DNA of 64,000 bases from Dechloromonas denitrificans (GTDB lineage: Bacteria > Pseudomonadota > Gammaproteobacteria > Burkholderiales > Rhodocyclaceae): the NCBI RefSeq assembly GCF_001551835.1, contig NZ_LODL01000035.1:484093-548092 (forward strand), in the 5' to 3' direction. The notes below the pieces were generated by a model, which worked only from the letters and a program-made list of their open reading frames with translations, was not told where the DNA came from and searched no databases. A program made the translations under genes and the position numbers. This document shows positions 56,603 to 64,000 of this stretch, piece after piece (within the stretch, counting starts at the first letter, position 1; the number at the start of each line of letters is the position of its first letter).

Positions 56603-58171
56603 ATGGACAAAGATCAGGAGATTTTGGCGATCAGCCGGCTGGTGTTCGAGTTGACCAAAATTGGCGATGCCGATCCGGACAAGATGCTGGCGCGCCTGTT
56701 CGATTTGCTGCAAACCTTGCCCGGCATCCGCGTTCAGCCGCGTAGCCTGATCCTGTTGCGCAATTCGCGCGGGGCGCTGATCCAGGTCGCCCAGCATGGC
56801 CTGCCGCCGGTCTGGGCGCAGGCCGAGATGACGATTCCGCCGGCCGGGCCGACGGCAGCCGACGCGGCCGAGGCTTTCCTGGCCACCCCGGCCAGCCTCG
56901 ACCCGCCGCTGGCCCTGCCCGAGGTGGCGGCCGAGGCGCCCTGTTTCGTCCTGCCCTTGAACGAAGGGGAGCAGGTCGCCGGGCGGGCATTGCTTTTCAT
57001 CGACCCGGCCTGGCAGCCCGATGCGATCGAGTTCGAATTCATGACCGACCTGGCCAAGGCGCTGTCGGTCCTCGTCTCGCGTTGCGTCATCAACGAAACC
57101 CTGCGCGTCCGCGAGGTCGAGCTGGAGGATGCCCGCACCGACGCCATCCGGCGCCTGGGGACCGCCTCCGAGTACCGCGACAACGAAACCGGCATGCACA
57201 TCATGCGGATGACGCATTTCGCCACGGCAATCGCCAAGGCGATGGGCCTGCCGGCCGAAACCCGGGAACTGCTGACCATCTGCGCACCGATGCATGACGT
57301 CGGCAAGATCGGCATTCCCGATGCCATCCTGCTCAAGCCCGGCCGGCTGTCGAGCGACGAGTTCGAGGTCATGAAGCGCCATACCGACATCGGCAAGCGT
57401 CTGCTGACCGGCGAGGACAGTTTGATCCAGGTGGCACGCGACATTGCCGCCAGCCACCACGAGCGCTGGGATGGCACGGGTTATCCCGACGGCCTGGCCG
57501 GCGAGGCGATTCCGCTGCTGGCGCGCATTTGTGCGGTATCCGATGTGTTCGATGCGCTGACCTCGGTCCGCCCCTACAAGCGGCCGTGGCCGCTGGACGA
57601 GGCGGTGGCCTGGGTGCGCGAGAATTCCGGCACCCATTTCGACCCGGCCGTGGTCGCCGCCTTCGATCTGGCCCTGCCGGAAATCATGCGCATCCGCGAA
57701 CTGTACCGGGACGACATCATCGATCCCAACCAGGTGCTGAGTTTCCCGGAAACGCTGTACAACAGCGCCGACTGGGTGCGCTGGGAGGACAGCCTCCGGG
57801 TCGGTATCGACGTTATCGACGAGCATCATCGCTACCTGTTCGATCTGACCAACGATCTGTTCGAAGTGGTTTCCAACAAGCGCGGTGCGCGCGAAGTGGC
57901 CCGCGTGCTGAAGGCGCTCGACCAGTACGTCCAGGTCCATTTCCGGGCCGAGGAACGGATGATGGAGCACTACGGCCACCGGGCGCTGCAGCACCAGCAG
58001 CATCAGCACGGCCGGTTCGAGGAACGCCTGCGCGAGTTCTACACCGAACTGCACAGCAATCCGCTGACTGCGCAGTTCGATGTGCTGGTCTATTTGCGCC
58101 ACTGGCTGGTCAAGCACATCGTGCATGAGGATGCGCAGTTGCGCGAGCTGGTGACCAGCCCCGCCGTCTGA
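56603..58171 (+). CDS. GAF-like, HD-GYP phosphodiesterase with C-terminal hemerythrin domain
   Basis: A 522-residue cytosolic protein. Residues about 1-175 look GAF-like; the HD-GYP domain has H231-D232 in MHDVGKIGIPD, HHERWDGTGYPDGL with GYP at 293-295, and SDVFDALTSVRPYK, so cyclic-di-GMP hydrolysis should be intact. The C-terminal 130 residues are a bacteriohemerythrin: GIDVIDEHHRYLFDL, HFRAEERMMEHY, HQQHQHGRF, and HIVHED supply the His/Glu/Asp ligands of a di-iron site. The architecture couples O2 or redox sensing to cyclic-di-GMP breakdown. A stem-loop terminator follows. Confidence 0.92.
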   Translation: MDKDQEILAISRLVFELTKIGDADPDKMLARLFDLLQTLPGIRVQPRSLILLRNSRGALIQVAQHGLPPVWAQAEMTIPPAGPTAADAAEAFLATPASLDPPLALPEVAAEAPCFVLPLNEGEQVAGRALLFIDPAWQPDAIEFEFMTDLAKALSVLVSRCVINETLRVREVELEDARTDAIRRLGTASEYRDNETGMHIMRMTHFATAIAKAMGLPAETRELLTICAPMHDVGKIGIPDAILLKPGRLSSDEFEVMKRHTDIGKRLLTGEDSLIQVARDIAASHHERWDGTGYPDGLAGEAIPLLARICAVSDVFDALTSVRPYKRPWPLDEAVAWVRENSGTHFDPAVVAAFDLALPEIMRIRELYRDDIIDPNQVLSFPETLYNSADWVRWEDSLRVGIDVIDEHHRYLFDLTNDLFEVVSNKRGAREVARVLKALDQYVQVHFRAEERMMEHYGHRALQHQQHQHGRFEERLREFYTELHSNPLTAQFDVLVYLRHWLVKHIVHEDAQLRELVTSPAV

Positions 58172-58260
58172 GTTTCTGCCCGGCCAGAATGGCAAAAGCC
58201 CGGTGTCTGCTACGGTCAACCGGGAAAAACCGACTGATTTGAAAACGCCTGGCCTGAACG

Positions 58261-58290
58261 CCATCGCCCCGAGTTGTCTCGGGGCGATGG
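58261..58290. terminator. Strong stem-loop between convergent genes
   Basis: CCATCGCCCCGAG-TTGT-CTCGGGGCGATGG is a perfect 13-bp stem with a 4-nt loop, between the HD-GYP gene (plus) and the receptor gene (minus). T tracts are weak on both sides, but position and strength suggest it ends both transcripts. Confidence 0.8.
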
Positions 58291-58312
58291 TTGGGGTGTG
58301 TTGCAGAGGCGA

Positions 58313-60553
58313 TCAGAACTTCAGGTTGAACCCGGCATAGAACGAACGGCCCATGCCGGGAACGCCAATACCCCAGGGGATGCTGTTGATCCCCATGGTT
58401 GTTCCCTGGCCGGTGTAGGCGCCGCCCAGCGGCAGGTAGTAGAACTTGTCGAAGAGGTTTTCGACGCCGAAATCGATCCGTGCCGTCTTGTTCCAGGTAT
58501 AGCTGGCACGCAGGTTGGTCAGGCTGTAGCCGGAAGTCTGGATTTCATTGCGCACGGCCGAGGTGTCGTGCTTGCCGGTGACGCCGATCACTTCGAGGGC
58601 GTTGTTCCAGCCGCCGAGTTGATGGGTGAGCGCCAGCTTGGCGTTGAGCGGCATGATGTTGTACAGGTTGCCGCCGGTATCGCGGTTTTCGCCATGGGTG
58701 TAGCCGAGCAGGCCGTTCAGGCCGAAGGCGCCGACGCCGGTGCTGGCCAGCGGCATGCGGCCGGAAAGATCAAGACCGTAGAGGCGGGCCGACTGGTTGG
58801 TGTATTTGAGGACGACAAACTGGTTGCTGGTCCTGCTGTTGTTCGCGGTGCAGGCGGCGCCGGAGGTACAGCGGACGGCGTCGATGTAGTCGTCGACGTA
58901 GGTGAAGTACGGCGTTGCCTTGAATTCCCAACTGCGGTCGGCGGCATGCAGGTCGAAGGTGGTCGAGGCGGTGTAGGCTGTTTCCGGCTTCAGGTCGGGA
59001 TCGCCGACATAGCCGTTACCGTCGCCGACGAAGTTGTTCATGATCGCCATCATGCCGGCGGTCGACCAGGTGTAGCGCTCATAAAGATTCGGCGAGCGGA
59101 CCTTGCGGGCGACACCGAATTCGATGTCGGTGGTCTTGCTCGGCGTATAGCGGGCCAGTGCCGTCAGGTCCAGGTTATGGTCAGCTTGGCTGCGGCTGCC
59201 ATTGTTGAAGCGCACCGCGTCGGTGGTCTGACTCATCATGCCGCCCGAGCCGGAAACGGGGGCGCTCGCCAGGTTGTAGCCGTGGACGGGGTCGGTGCTG
59301 GTCCGGACGTATTCGTAACGGGCGCCGATCTGGGTGGTCCATTGCGCGTTCAGGCGGGATTCCCATTCGCCGAACAGGGCGGTGCGATCGCGCTCGCCGT
59401 TGTTGATGTTGAGGAAGTCGTTCGGCCCCATGCCCATGCTGCCGACGACGGCCGGCCACCAGTCGTCGAGCTTGTAACGCTGGAATTCAGCACCAACCCG
59501 CAACAGGTCCTGCGCCGTCAGGTCGATGTTAAACCTGGCGCTGGCGCCGGTGGTCGTGCTTTCCGAGCGCATCGGCATGCCTTGCGACGTATTGCTGGCG
59601 GTGTACTGGAATTTCTTGTCCGGTCCGAACTCCATGAAGTGCTTGACGTCTTCGTGGTAAGCACGGACTTCGGCACTACCCCAGTCGAATTGACCGAGGT
59701 AGCGCAGGTTGACGCGCTTCTGCTCGTTGCCCAGCATGTCCATGCGCTGGTTGGGGTAGAGCTGCTGGGGGACGTCCTGGTAGCCGAACTTGGCTTCGAC
59801 GAGGTGGTTGCCGCCGCGTAGTGCGAAACCGAGGGTGTGCGTTTGCGTTTCGTAGGCCGTCGAGCCGACCTCGTCGAGCGGTAGCGTGTGGCCGGTGCGG
59901 CCGGTCGCGGTGGTGCTCTTGAAATCGCCGGCGGCTTTGTAGTTATCGGCCTTGGTGGTGGCACCGGTGTAGTTGATGCTGAAATTCTCGGTGGCCAGCG
60001 TCGCTCCGACATTGCCGCCGAGGGCATTGTTGTTGCTGCGATAAAAGCCGCCGATTTCGCCCTGGGTCAGCAGACCCTGGCCGGGCGCGGCGAATTTGGG
60101 GGCGGCGGTTTCGGCCACGATGCTGCCGCCGATGCTGTCGCCGCCCACGCTGACCGGGGTAATCCCCGCATAGACCTTGATCTTGGTTACGGCGTTCGGA
60201 TCGAGGTAGGAAAGCGGCGGGTTCATGTGGTTGGGGCAGGTGGCGATGAAATCCATGCCATCGATCGAAATGCGCAGGCGGTCATCGGCCAGGCCGTGGA
60301 TGGACGGCAGGCTGGAGATGCCGCCGGCGCCGTACAGGCTGACCCCGGGCACGTCCTGCAGCAAACTGGCGGTATCCCGCGTCACCGCGTGCTTGGCGGC
60401 GATCTCGGCCGAGCCGACCTGGCGTGGCGACGTCGCTTCCGGAATCCGGCTGGCGTTGACGACCACCTCGTTCAAGGTGCTCTGCGCGTAGGCGACGGGC
60501 GCGGAAAAAATGACGGCCAACGCGGCGGTCAACGGACGAATGCGGTACCCCAT
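58313..60553 (-). CDS. TonB-dependent receptor, OprC-like, putative copper uptake
   Basis: A 746-residue receptor with a signal peptide (LTAALAVIFSAPVAYA), a TonB-box-like LNEVVV, a plug with IHGLADDRLRISIDGMDFIA and a barrel ending in KF. The plug has CPNHM (Cys106, Met110) followed by NPPLSY, and the barrel has HFM (His305, Met307) plus GMPM (326, 328). The P. aeruginosa copper receptor OprC binds copper through a CxxxM-HxM set, which these residues match in order and approximate spacing. AGGGAGAG precedes the ATG. Copper is an inference from motifs; other soft metals are possible. A divergent gap carries a perfect inverted repeat. Confidence 0.85.
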   Translation of the reverse strand: MGYRIRPLTAALAVIFSAPVAYAQSTLNEVVVNASRIPEATSPRQVGSAEIAAKHAVTRDTASLLQDVPGVSLYGAGGISSLPSIHGLADDRLRISIDGMDFIATCPNHMNPPLSYLDPNAVTKIKVYAGITPVSVGGDSIGGSIVAETAAPKFAAPGQGLLTQGEIGGFYRSNNNALGGNVGATLATENFSINYTGATTKADNYKAAGDFKSTTATGRTGHTLPLDEVGSTAYETQTHTLGFALRGGNHLVEAKFGYQDVPQQLYPNQRMDMLGNEQKRVNLRYLGQFDWGSAEVRAYHEDVKHFMEFGPDKKFQYTASNTSQGMPMRSESTTTGASARFNIDLTAQDLLRVGAEFQRYKLDDWWPAVVGSMGMGPNDFLNINNGERDRTALFGEWESRLNAQWTTQIGARYEYVRTSTDPVHGYNLASAPVSGSGGMMSQTTDAVRFNNGSRSQADHNLDLTALARYTPSKTTDIEFGVARKVRSPNLYERYTWSTAGMMAIMNNFVGDGNGYVGDPDLKPETAYTASTTFDLHAADRSWEFKATPYFTYVDDYIDAVRCTSGAACTANNSRTSNQFVVLKYTNQSARLYGLDLSGRMPLASTGVGAFGLNGLLGYTHGENRDTGGNLYNIMPLNAKLALTHQLGGWNNALEVIGVTGKHDTSAVRNEIQTSGYSLTNLRASYTWNKTARIDFGVENLFDKFYYLPLGGAYTGQGTTMGINSIPWGIGVPGMGRSFYAGFNLKF

Positions 60554-60624
60554 GAAACTCTCCCTGAATTATTGGTGTTTTTGCGCGGGGGGATTGTCCG
60601 GGATTAGCGGGGCGGTAGGAATGC

Positions 60625-60650
60625 GACAAATTGCCGCGCGACAATTTGTC
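60625..60650. promoter_or_regulatory. Inverted repeat upstream of the OprC-like receptor
   Basis: GACAAATTG-N8-CAATTTGTC is a perfect 9-bp inverted repeat. It can also be read as two near-direct repeats, GACAAATTG and GACAATTTG, 16 bp apart. On the minus strand its arm overlaps TTGTCG, a possible -35 box with TAATCC 17 bp downstream. A second 7-bp inverted pair, CTAGTTC (60650-60656) and GAACTAG (60673-60679), follows. It looks like an operator for the divergent receptor and Sel1 genes. Confidence 0.5.
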
Positions 60651-60719
60651 TAGTTCCGGCGAGCTAGGGAAAGAACTAGGCTTTGGCAGGTAATTCGCCT
60701 CCTTTTCTGGAAGATCATC

Positions 60720-61301
60720 ATGAAGCGACTGCTGGCCTCTCTCTGCTGCACTGTTCTATGGATTGCCGGCGCGCCGCAGGCGATGGCCGACGATGTTGAG
60801 CCTGCCCTGTATCGCGCGGCGATGCTGCACAAGGCCGGGGAAAGCGGGGCGGCGCTGGCGATCTGGCAGGACTGGGCAAACCGGGGCAGCGTCGATGCCG
60901 CCTACAATCTGGCGCTCATTTACCAGCATGGCGACGGCGTGCCGCTCGATTATGGCCAGGCGATGCACTGGTACAAGGTGGCGGCGGCCAAGGGCGACAA
61001 GGCTTCCCGCATCCAGCTTGGCTTGATGTACCAGATCGGACAGGGCGTGGCGGCCGACCAGGATGAGGCGCATCGCTGGTACACGATGGATCGGCGCCAC
61101 CATCTGCACCATGAGCATGATCCGCAGCTTGTCGCCTGGCGTCGGCAGGCGCTGGCCCTGATCGACGAGCGCGACCGCCGGGCGCAGATAGCGGCCTCCC
61201 GTGCGTCATCAATCCAGATCGTGGCCGATCTGCAACGGCGCGCCGGCATGCTGGCTGAACCACCGGCAGCTAAGGCAATGCTGGCTTCTTCAGGGCGCTA
61301 G
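60720..61301 (+). CDS. Sel1-like repeat protein, exported
   Basis: A 193-residue protein with an N-terminal signal peptide (LLASLCCTVLWIAGAPQAMA). Two or three Sel1/SLR helical repeats follow: AALAIWQDWANRGSVDAAYN, YQHGDGVPLDYGQAMHWYK, YQIGQGVAADQDEAHRWY. A His-rich HHLHHEHD stretch near 130 could bind metal. SLR proteins act as interaction scaffolds, often periplasmic. Divergent from the OprC-like receptor, sharing its regulatory gap; a link to metal handling is speculative. Confidence 0.8.
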   Translation: MKRLLASLCCTVLWIAGAPQAMADDVEPALYRAAMLHKAGESGAALAIWQDWANRGSVDAAYNLALIYQHGDGVPLDYGQAMHWYKVAAAKGDKASRIQLGLMYQIGQGVAADQDEAHRWYTMDRRHHLHHEHDPQLVAWRRQALALIDERDRRAQIAASRASSIQIVADLQRRAGMLAEPPAAKAMLASSGR

Positions 61302-61343
61302 CCTTGGCGGTTTTTGCCTTTTCTGGCAGGTCGACTGCAGCAA

Positions 61344-63245
61344 TCAGCAAAAACGCTGGATAACCTCAAGCATTTCATCGGCGCTGAACGGCTTGGCGAT
61401 GAAATCATCCATGCCGGCTGCCAGGCAGTGCTCGCGGTCGGTGGTCAGTGCATTGGCGGTCAGCGCGATGACCGGCAGGCGCGGCAGGCCATGTTCGATT
61501 TCGTGGGCGCGCAGGTGGCGGGTCGCTTCCACGCCATCCATGTGGGGCATCTGCATGTCCATCAGCACCAGATTGAACGGCGTCCTGGTGCCGGCAATGG
61601 CACTCAGCGCCTGCAAGCCGTCTTCGGCCAGGACGACCTGGCAGCCGAACTTGGTGAGCAGTTTCTGGGCGAGCATCTGATTGACCGGCGTGTCTTCGAC
61701 CAGCAGCACGCGCTTGTTGCGCAACAGGCCGATGGCCGCCGGCTGCGGCTCGCCCTGGTCGTTGGCAGGTTGCGTCGTGGCGGCCAGCTTGCAGTCGATG
61801 GCAAAGATAAAGGTGCTGCCCTGCCCCGGCTGGCTGTCGAGACGGATTTCACCACCCATCAGATCGACCAGGCGGCGAACGATGGCCAGCCCGAGGCCGG
61901 TACCGCCGTATTTGCGGGTGGTGGAACTCTCCGCCTGCGAGAAGGGGGCGAAGATCATCTGCTGCTTGTCGGGGGCGATGCCGATGCCGGTATCGCTCAC
62001 CGTGAACTGCAGCCGCCACTCGTCCACTGCCGCCTTGGGTTCGGCCCGGACAGTGATCACGACGCCGCCCTGTTCGGTGAACTTCAGCGCATTCGACAGC
62101 AGATTGGTCAGGATCTGGCGCAGCCGGAAGGGGTCGCCAATAATTCGCTGCGGCAGGTCGCCATTTGCCTGCCAGCGCAGGCTCAGGCCCTTTTCCCGGG
62201 CCTGGACGGCGTAGATGCCGACCAGGCTGTCGAGCAGTTCGGGCAGGAAGAGCGGAATCTTTTCCAGGCCGAGATGGCCGGCATCGATCTTGGAAAAGTC
62301 GAGAATGTCGTTCAGGACCTGCATCAGGCTCTCGCCGGAGAGCTTCACCCAGGTCAGATATTCGCGTTGTTCGGCGGTCAACTCGGTGGCCAGCGCCAGA
62401 TCGGTCATGCCGAGAATGCCGTTCATCGGCGTCCGGATTTCATGGCTCATCGTTGCCAGAAAATCGGTCTTCGCCTGGGCGCCCGCCTCGGCGGCCAGGG
62501 CCAGGGCCTTGGCTTGGTCGCGGGCGGTGGTCAGGTCGCGGATCCGTTCGTCGACGGCGCGCGACATCGCATTAAAGGCGGCACCGAGACGGCCGACGTC
62601 GTCGTCGCCCTCGGCCACCGGTGGCGGCGTCAGGTTGCCGGCGGTTACCGCTTCGCTGGCCCGGGTCAGGTCGCTCAGGTGGCGGGTCAGGAAATAGCCG
62701 AGCAAGCCCATCAGGCCGGCCGAAAAAATGATTTCGAGCAGCGCGATGCCGACCCCCTGCTTGAGCAACTGGCCGTGTGCTTCAATGATCTGCTTGAGGT
62801 CGAGGCCGAACTGCAGCACGCCCAGCTTCTGGCCGTAGGCTTCGACCGGCAGCGCGACGTCGTAGCGCGGCGCGTCGCCTTCCTCTTCGAAGAGGTGAAA
62901 GTCCTTGTCCGGCAAGGGCAGCGGCTTGTTGTCCGGCCAGCCGCTGCCGGCCAGGCGCCGACCACTGGCGTCGCTCACCGCCAGGTAGTCGATGCCGCTG
63001 GCCGCGGCGCTCTCGTCGAGCACGGCCTGGACGGTGGCGTAGTCGCGCTGGGCCATCGGCGCCAGGATGGCGGCGATCAGCACCGGGGCGATCTGTTCGG
63101 CATGGCGCCGGGCCTGGCCGCCCATGTGGTCGGTCAGCAGGCGCAGGCTGTTGGCGACGAGCAGGGTCAGCATCAGCGCTTCGACGGCAACAGCGAGGAT
63201 TAGCAGGCGGCCGCGGACGGAACGCAAAGGAGAGATGGGGGTCAT
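61344..63245 (-). CDS. Hybrid sensor histidine kinase with receiver domain
   Basis: A 633-residue inner-membrane kinase. First membrane helix [20 protein letters not shown], a periplasmic sensor (about 35-170), second helix [24 protein letters not shown], then HisKA with the phospho-His in [18 protein letters not shown] box [15 protein letters not shown] boxes [11 protein letters not shown] and [13 protein letters not shown]-terminal receiver has [10 protein letters not shown], the acceptor Asp in [13 protein letters not shown] and Lys in FIAKPF. No Hpt domain is present, so a separate phosphotransfer partner is needed. Its start overlaps the upstream binding-protein gene by 4 bp. Confidence 0.93.
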   Translation of the reverse strand: MTPISPLRSVRGRLLILAVAVEALMLTLLVANSLRLLTDHMGGQARRHAEQIAPVLIAAILAPMAQRDYATVQAVLDESAAASGIDYLAVSDASGRRLAGSGWPDNKPLPLPDKDFHLFEEEGDAPRYDVALPVEAYGQKLGVLQFGLDLKQIIEAHGQLLKQGVGIALLEIIFSAGLMGLLGYFLTRHLSDLTRASEAVTAGNLTPPPVAEGDDDVGRLGAAFNAMSRAVDERIRDLTTARDQAKALALAAEAGAQAKTDFLATMSHEIRTPMNGILGMTDLALATELTAEQREYLTWVKLSGESLMQVLNDILDFSKIDAGHLGLEKIPLFLPELLDSLVGIYAVQAREKGLSLRWQANGDLPQRIIGDPFRLRQILTNLLSNALKFTEQGGVVITVRAEPKAAVDEWRLQFTVSDTGIGIAPDKQQMIFAPFSQAESSTTRKYGGTGLGLAIVRRLVDLMGGEIRLDSQPGQGSTFIFAIDCKLAATTQPANDQGEPQPAAIGLLRNKRVLLVEDTPVNQMLAQKLLTKFGCQVVLAEDGLQALSAIAGTRTPFNLVLMDMQMPHMDGVEATRHLRAHEIEHGLPRLPVIALTANALTTDREHCLAAGMDDFIAKPFSADEMLEVIQRFC

Positions 63246-64000
63246 TTGCCCTTGATCTGGAGCAGCGTTTCCGCGGCGTAAGGTTCCATCGCCTCGAGCT
63301 CCTTCGGACGCAGCTTGCGATAGCCGCCAAGCTTGTTATCTTCAAAGTACTTTTTGCCTTCGGCCGTCTCGGCAAAGGTCCACAGTGCCGCGTCGATCTT
63401 GCCCTGTTGGCTGCTGCGCTGTCGGTTCAACACGTATACGCGGCCGGCCATCGGCTCGCTCTCGGCCAGAATGCGCAGGGCGGCCTGCTGCTCGGCCGGC
63501 AGCTTCTGGTAGTTGGCGAGCGAGGTGAAGGCAACGGCGGCATCGCCGGCCAGCACCTGCCGGCTGACGCTGTCGGCGGCGGAGATGTAACGCAGCGTGA
63601 CGTCGTTCAGGTCGTTGATTTTCAGCCAGTGCTGGCCCCACAGCGTGACCAGCGAACTGCGCGACAGGCCGAGTCCCGTCGTCCCCCTGAGGTCGGCCGC
63701 CTTGCGGTATTTGCTCTGGCGGGCGACCAGCGCCACCGCCTTGAAGTCGGCCTTGTAGGTGAGCAGCGGCAGATAGCCGGCCTCCGTCTGGTAGAGGCGG
63801 GCCTGATGGCCGGTGGTGACGGCGAGGTCGTATTCCTGGTTCAGCGCGCGGCGGCCGAATTCGGTGAAATCCGGCGCGGTCTGTACCTCGACCGGCAGGC
63901 CCAGTGTGCTCTCGAGATGCTGGCGCAGCGGCTGGTACATTTCGAGAATGACCCGGGCGCTGGTGTGCGGGGCGATGCCCAGTTTGAAGGTGGCGTCCTG
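63242..64000 (-). CDS. PhnD-like periplasmic binding protein, N-terminus outside window
   Basis: The frame is open to base 64000, so the 5' end is missing. The visible 252 residues begin with [20 protein letters not shown], continue with [37 protein letters not shown] and [16 protein letters not shown], the fold of phosphate/phosphite/phosphonate-type binding proteins. There is no ABC permease or ATPase nearby in the window. Because its end overlaps a sensor kinase, it is more likely a ligand-sensing partner of that kinase than a transport component. The ligand is unknown. Confidence 0.85.
   Translation of the reverse strand, partial: QDATFKLGIAPHTSARVILEMYQPLRQHLESTLGLPVEVQTAPDFTEFGRRALNQEYDLAVTTGHQARLYQTEAGYLPLLTYKADFKAVALVARQSKYRKAADLRGTTGLGLSRSSLVTLWGQHWLKINDLNDVTLRYISAADSVSRQVLAGDAAVAFTSLANYQKLPAEQQAALRILAESEPMAGRVYVLNRQRSSQQGKIDAALWTFAETAEGKKYFEDNKLGGYRKLRPKELEAMEPYAAETLLQIKGK

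Overview
The window looks like a chromosomal segment of a free-living betaproteobacterium, most likely Rhodocyclales (Dechloromonas/Azonexus type). The pointers are high GC, an mnmG-rsmG-parA-parB block beside the complete atpIBEFHAGDC operon, ubiquinone genes (ubiE, ubiJ), a circularly permuted two-piece tmRNA of the betaproteobacterial kind, and many chemotaxis and cyclic-di-GMP proteins. The genus is inferred from gene content, not computed. No insertion sequence, prophage, integron, CRISPR array, rRNA or tRNA gene was found.

Layout. 1-4.9 kb: end of a MidA-type methyltransferase, an unrecognised gene divergent from a small YjfB-like motility protein with two tandem operator-like palindromes between them, an alpha/beta hydrolase, a DUF2905 protein, cca and an NDUFA9-like NAD-binding protein. 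5-12.8 kb: DUF1631 protein, slt (with a perfect parS-like palindrome inside it), 5-formyl-THF cyclo-ligase, and an operon made of a catalytically dead EAL-like gene, cysK, patB and a small membrane protein. 12.9-23 kb: ilvA, a YqaA-type membrane protein, a 1291-residue flavin/Fe-S oxidoreductase, a HIT protein, a large protein with PilZ-like motifs, a DUF971 protein, ubiE and ubiJ. 23-34 kb, minus strand: the ATP synthase operon, then parB, parA, rsmG and mnmG, the last four joined by 4-bp overlaps.

34.4-43.3 kb: a methyl-accepting chemotaxis protein overlapping a PAS-GGDEF-EAL protein, a response regulator with a helical-repeat tail, and a FecR/DUF6600 envelope protein ending in eight 93-bp tandem repeats. 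43.4-49.5 kb: a branched-chain amino acid (or related amide) ABC transporter with LivM and LivG fused, one intact binding protein and a frameshifted paralogue. 49.6-50.5 kb: riboflavin synthase and the permuted ssrA. 50.7-56.5 kb: a self-contained TonB-ExbB-ExbD-receptor module followed by a Cys-rich beta-propeller protein and a thioredoxin-like protein. 56.6-64 kb: an HD-GYP phosphodiesterase with a hemerythrin tail, an OprC-like putative copper receptor, a Sel1 protein, and a hybrid histidine kinase overlapping a PhnD-like binding protein that runs off the window.

Themes. The window joins housekeeping functions (ATP synthesis, chromosome segregation, tRNA modification and repair, Cys/Ile, riboflavin and quinone synthesis, ribosome rescue) to a dense environmental-sensing set: c-di-GMP synthesis and breakdown (GGDEF-EAL, HD-GYP), possible c-di-GMP reception (PilZ-like protein), chemotaxis, a two-component system, and two TonB-dependent uptake loci. 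Operons are tight, with ATGA-type overlaps. Long ORFs opposite real genes are high-GC shadows and are omitted.
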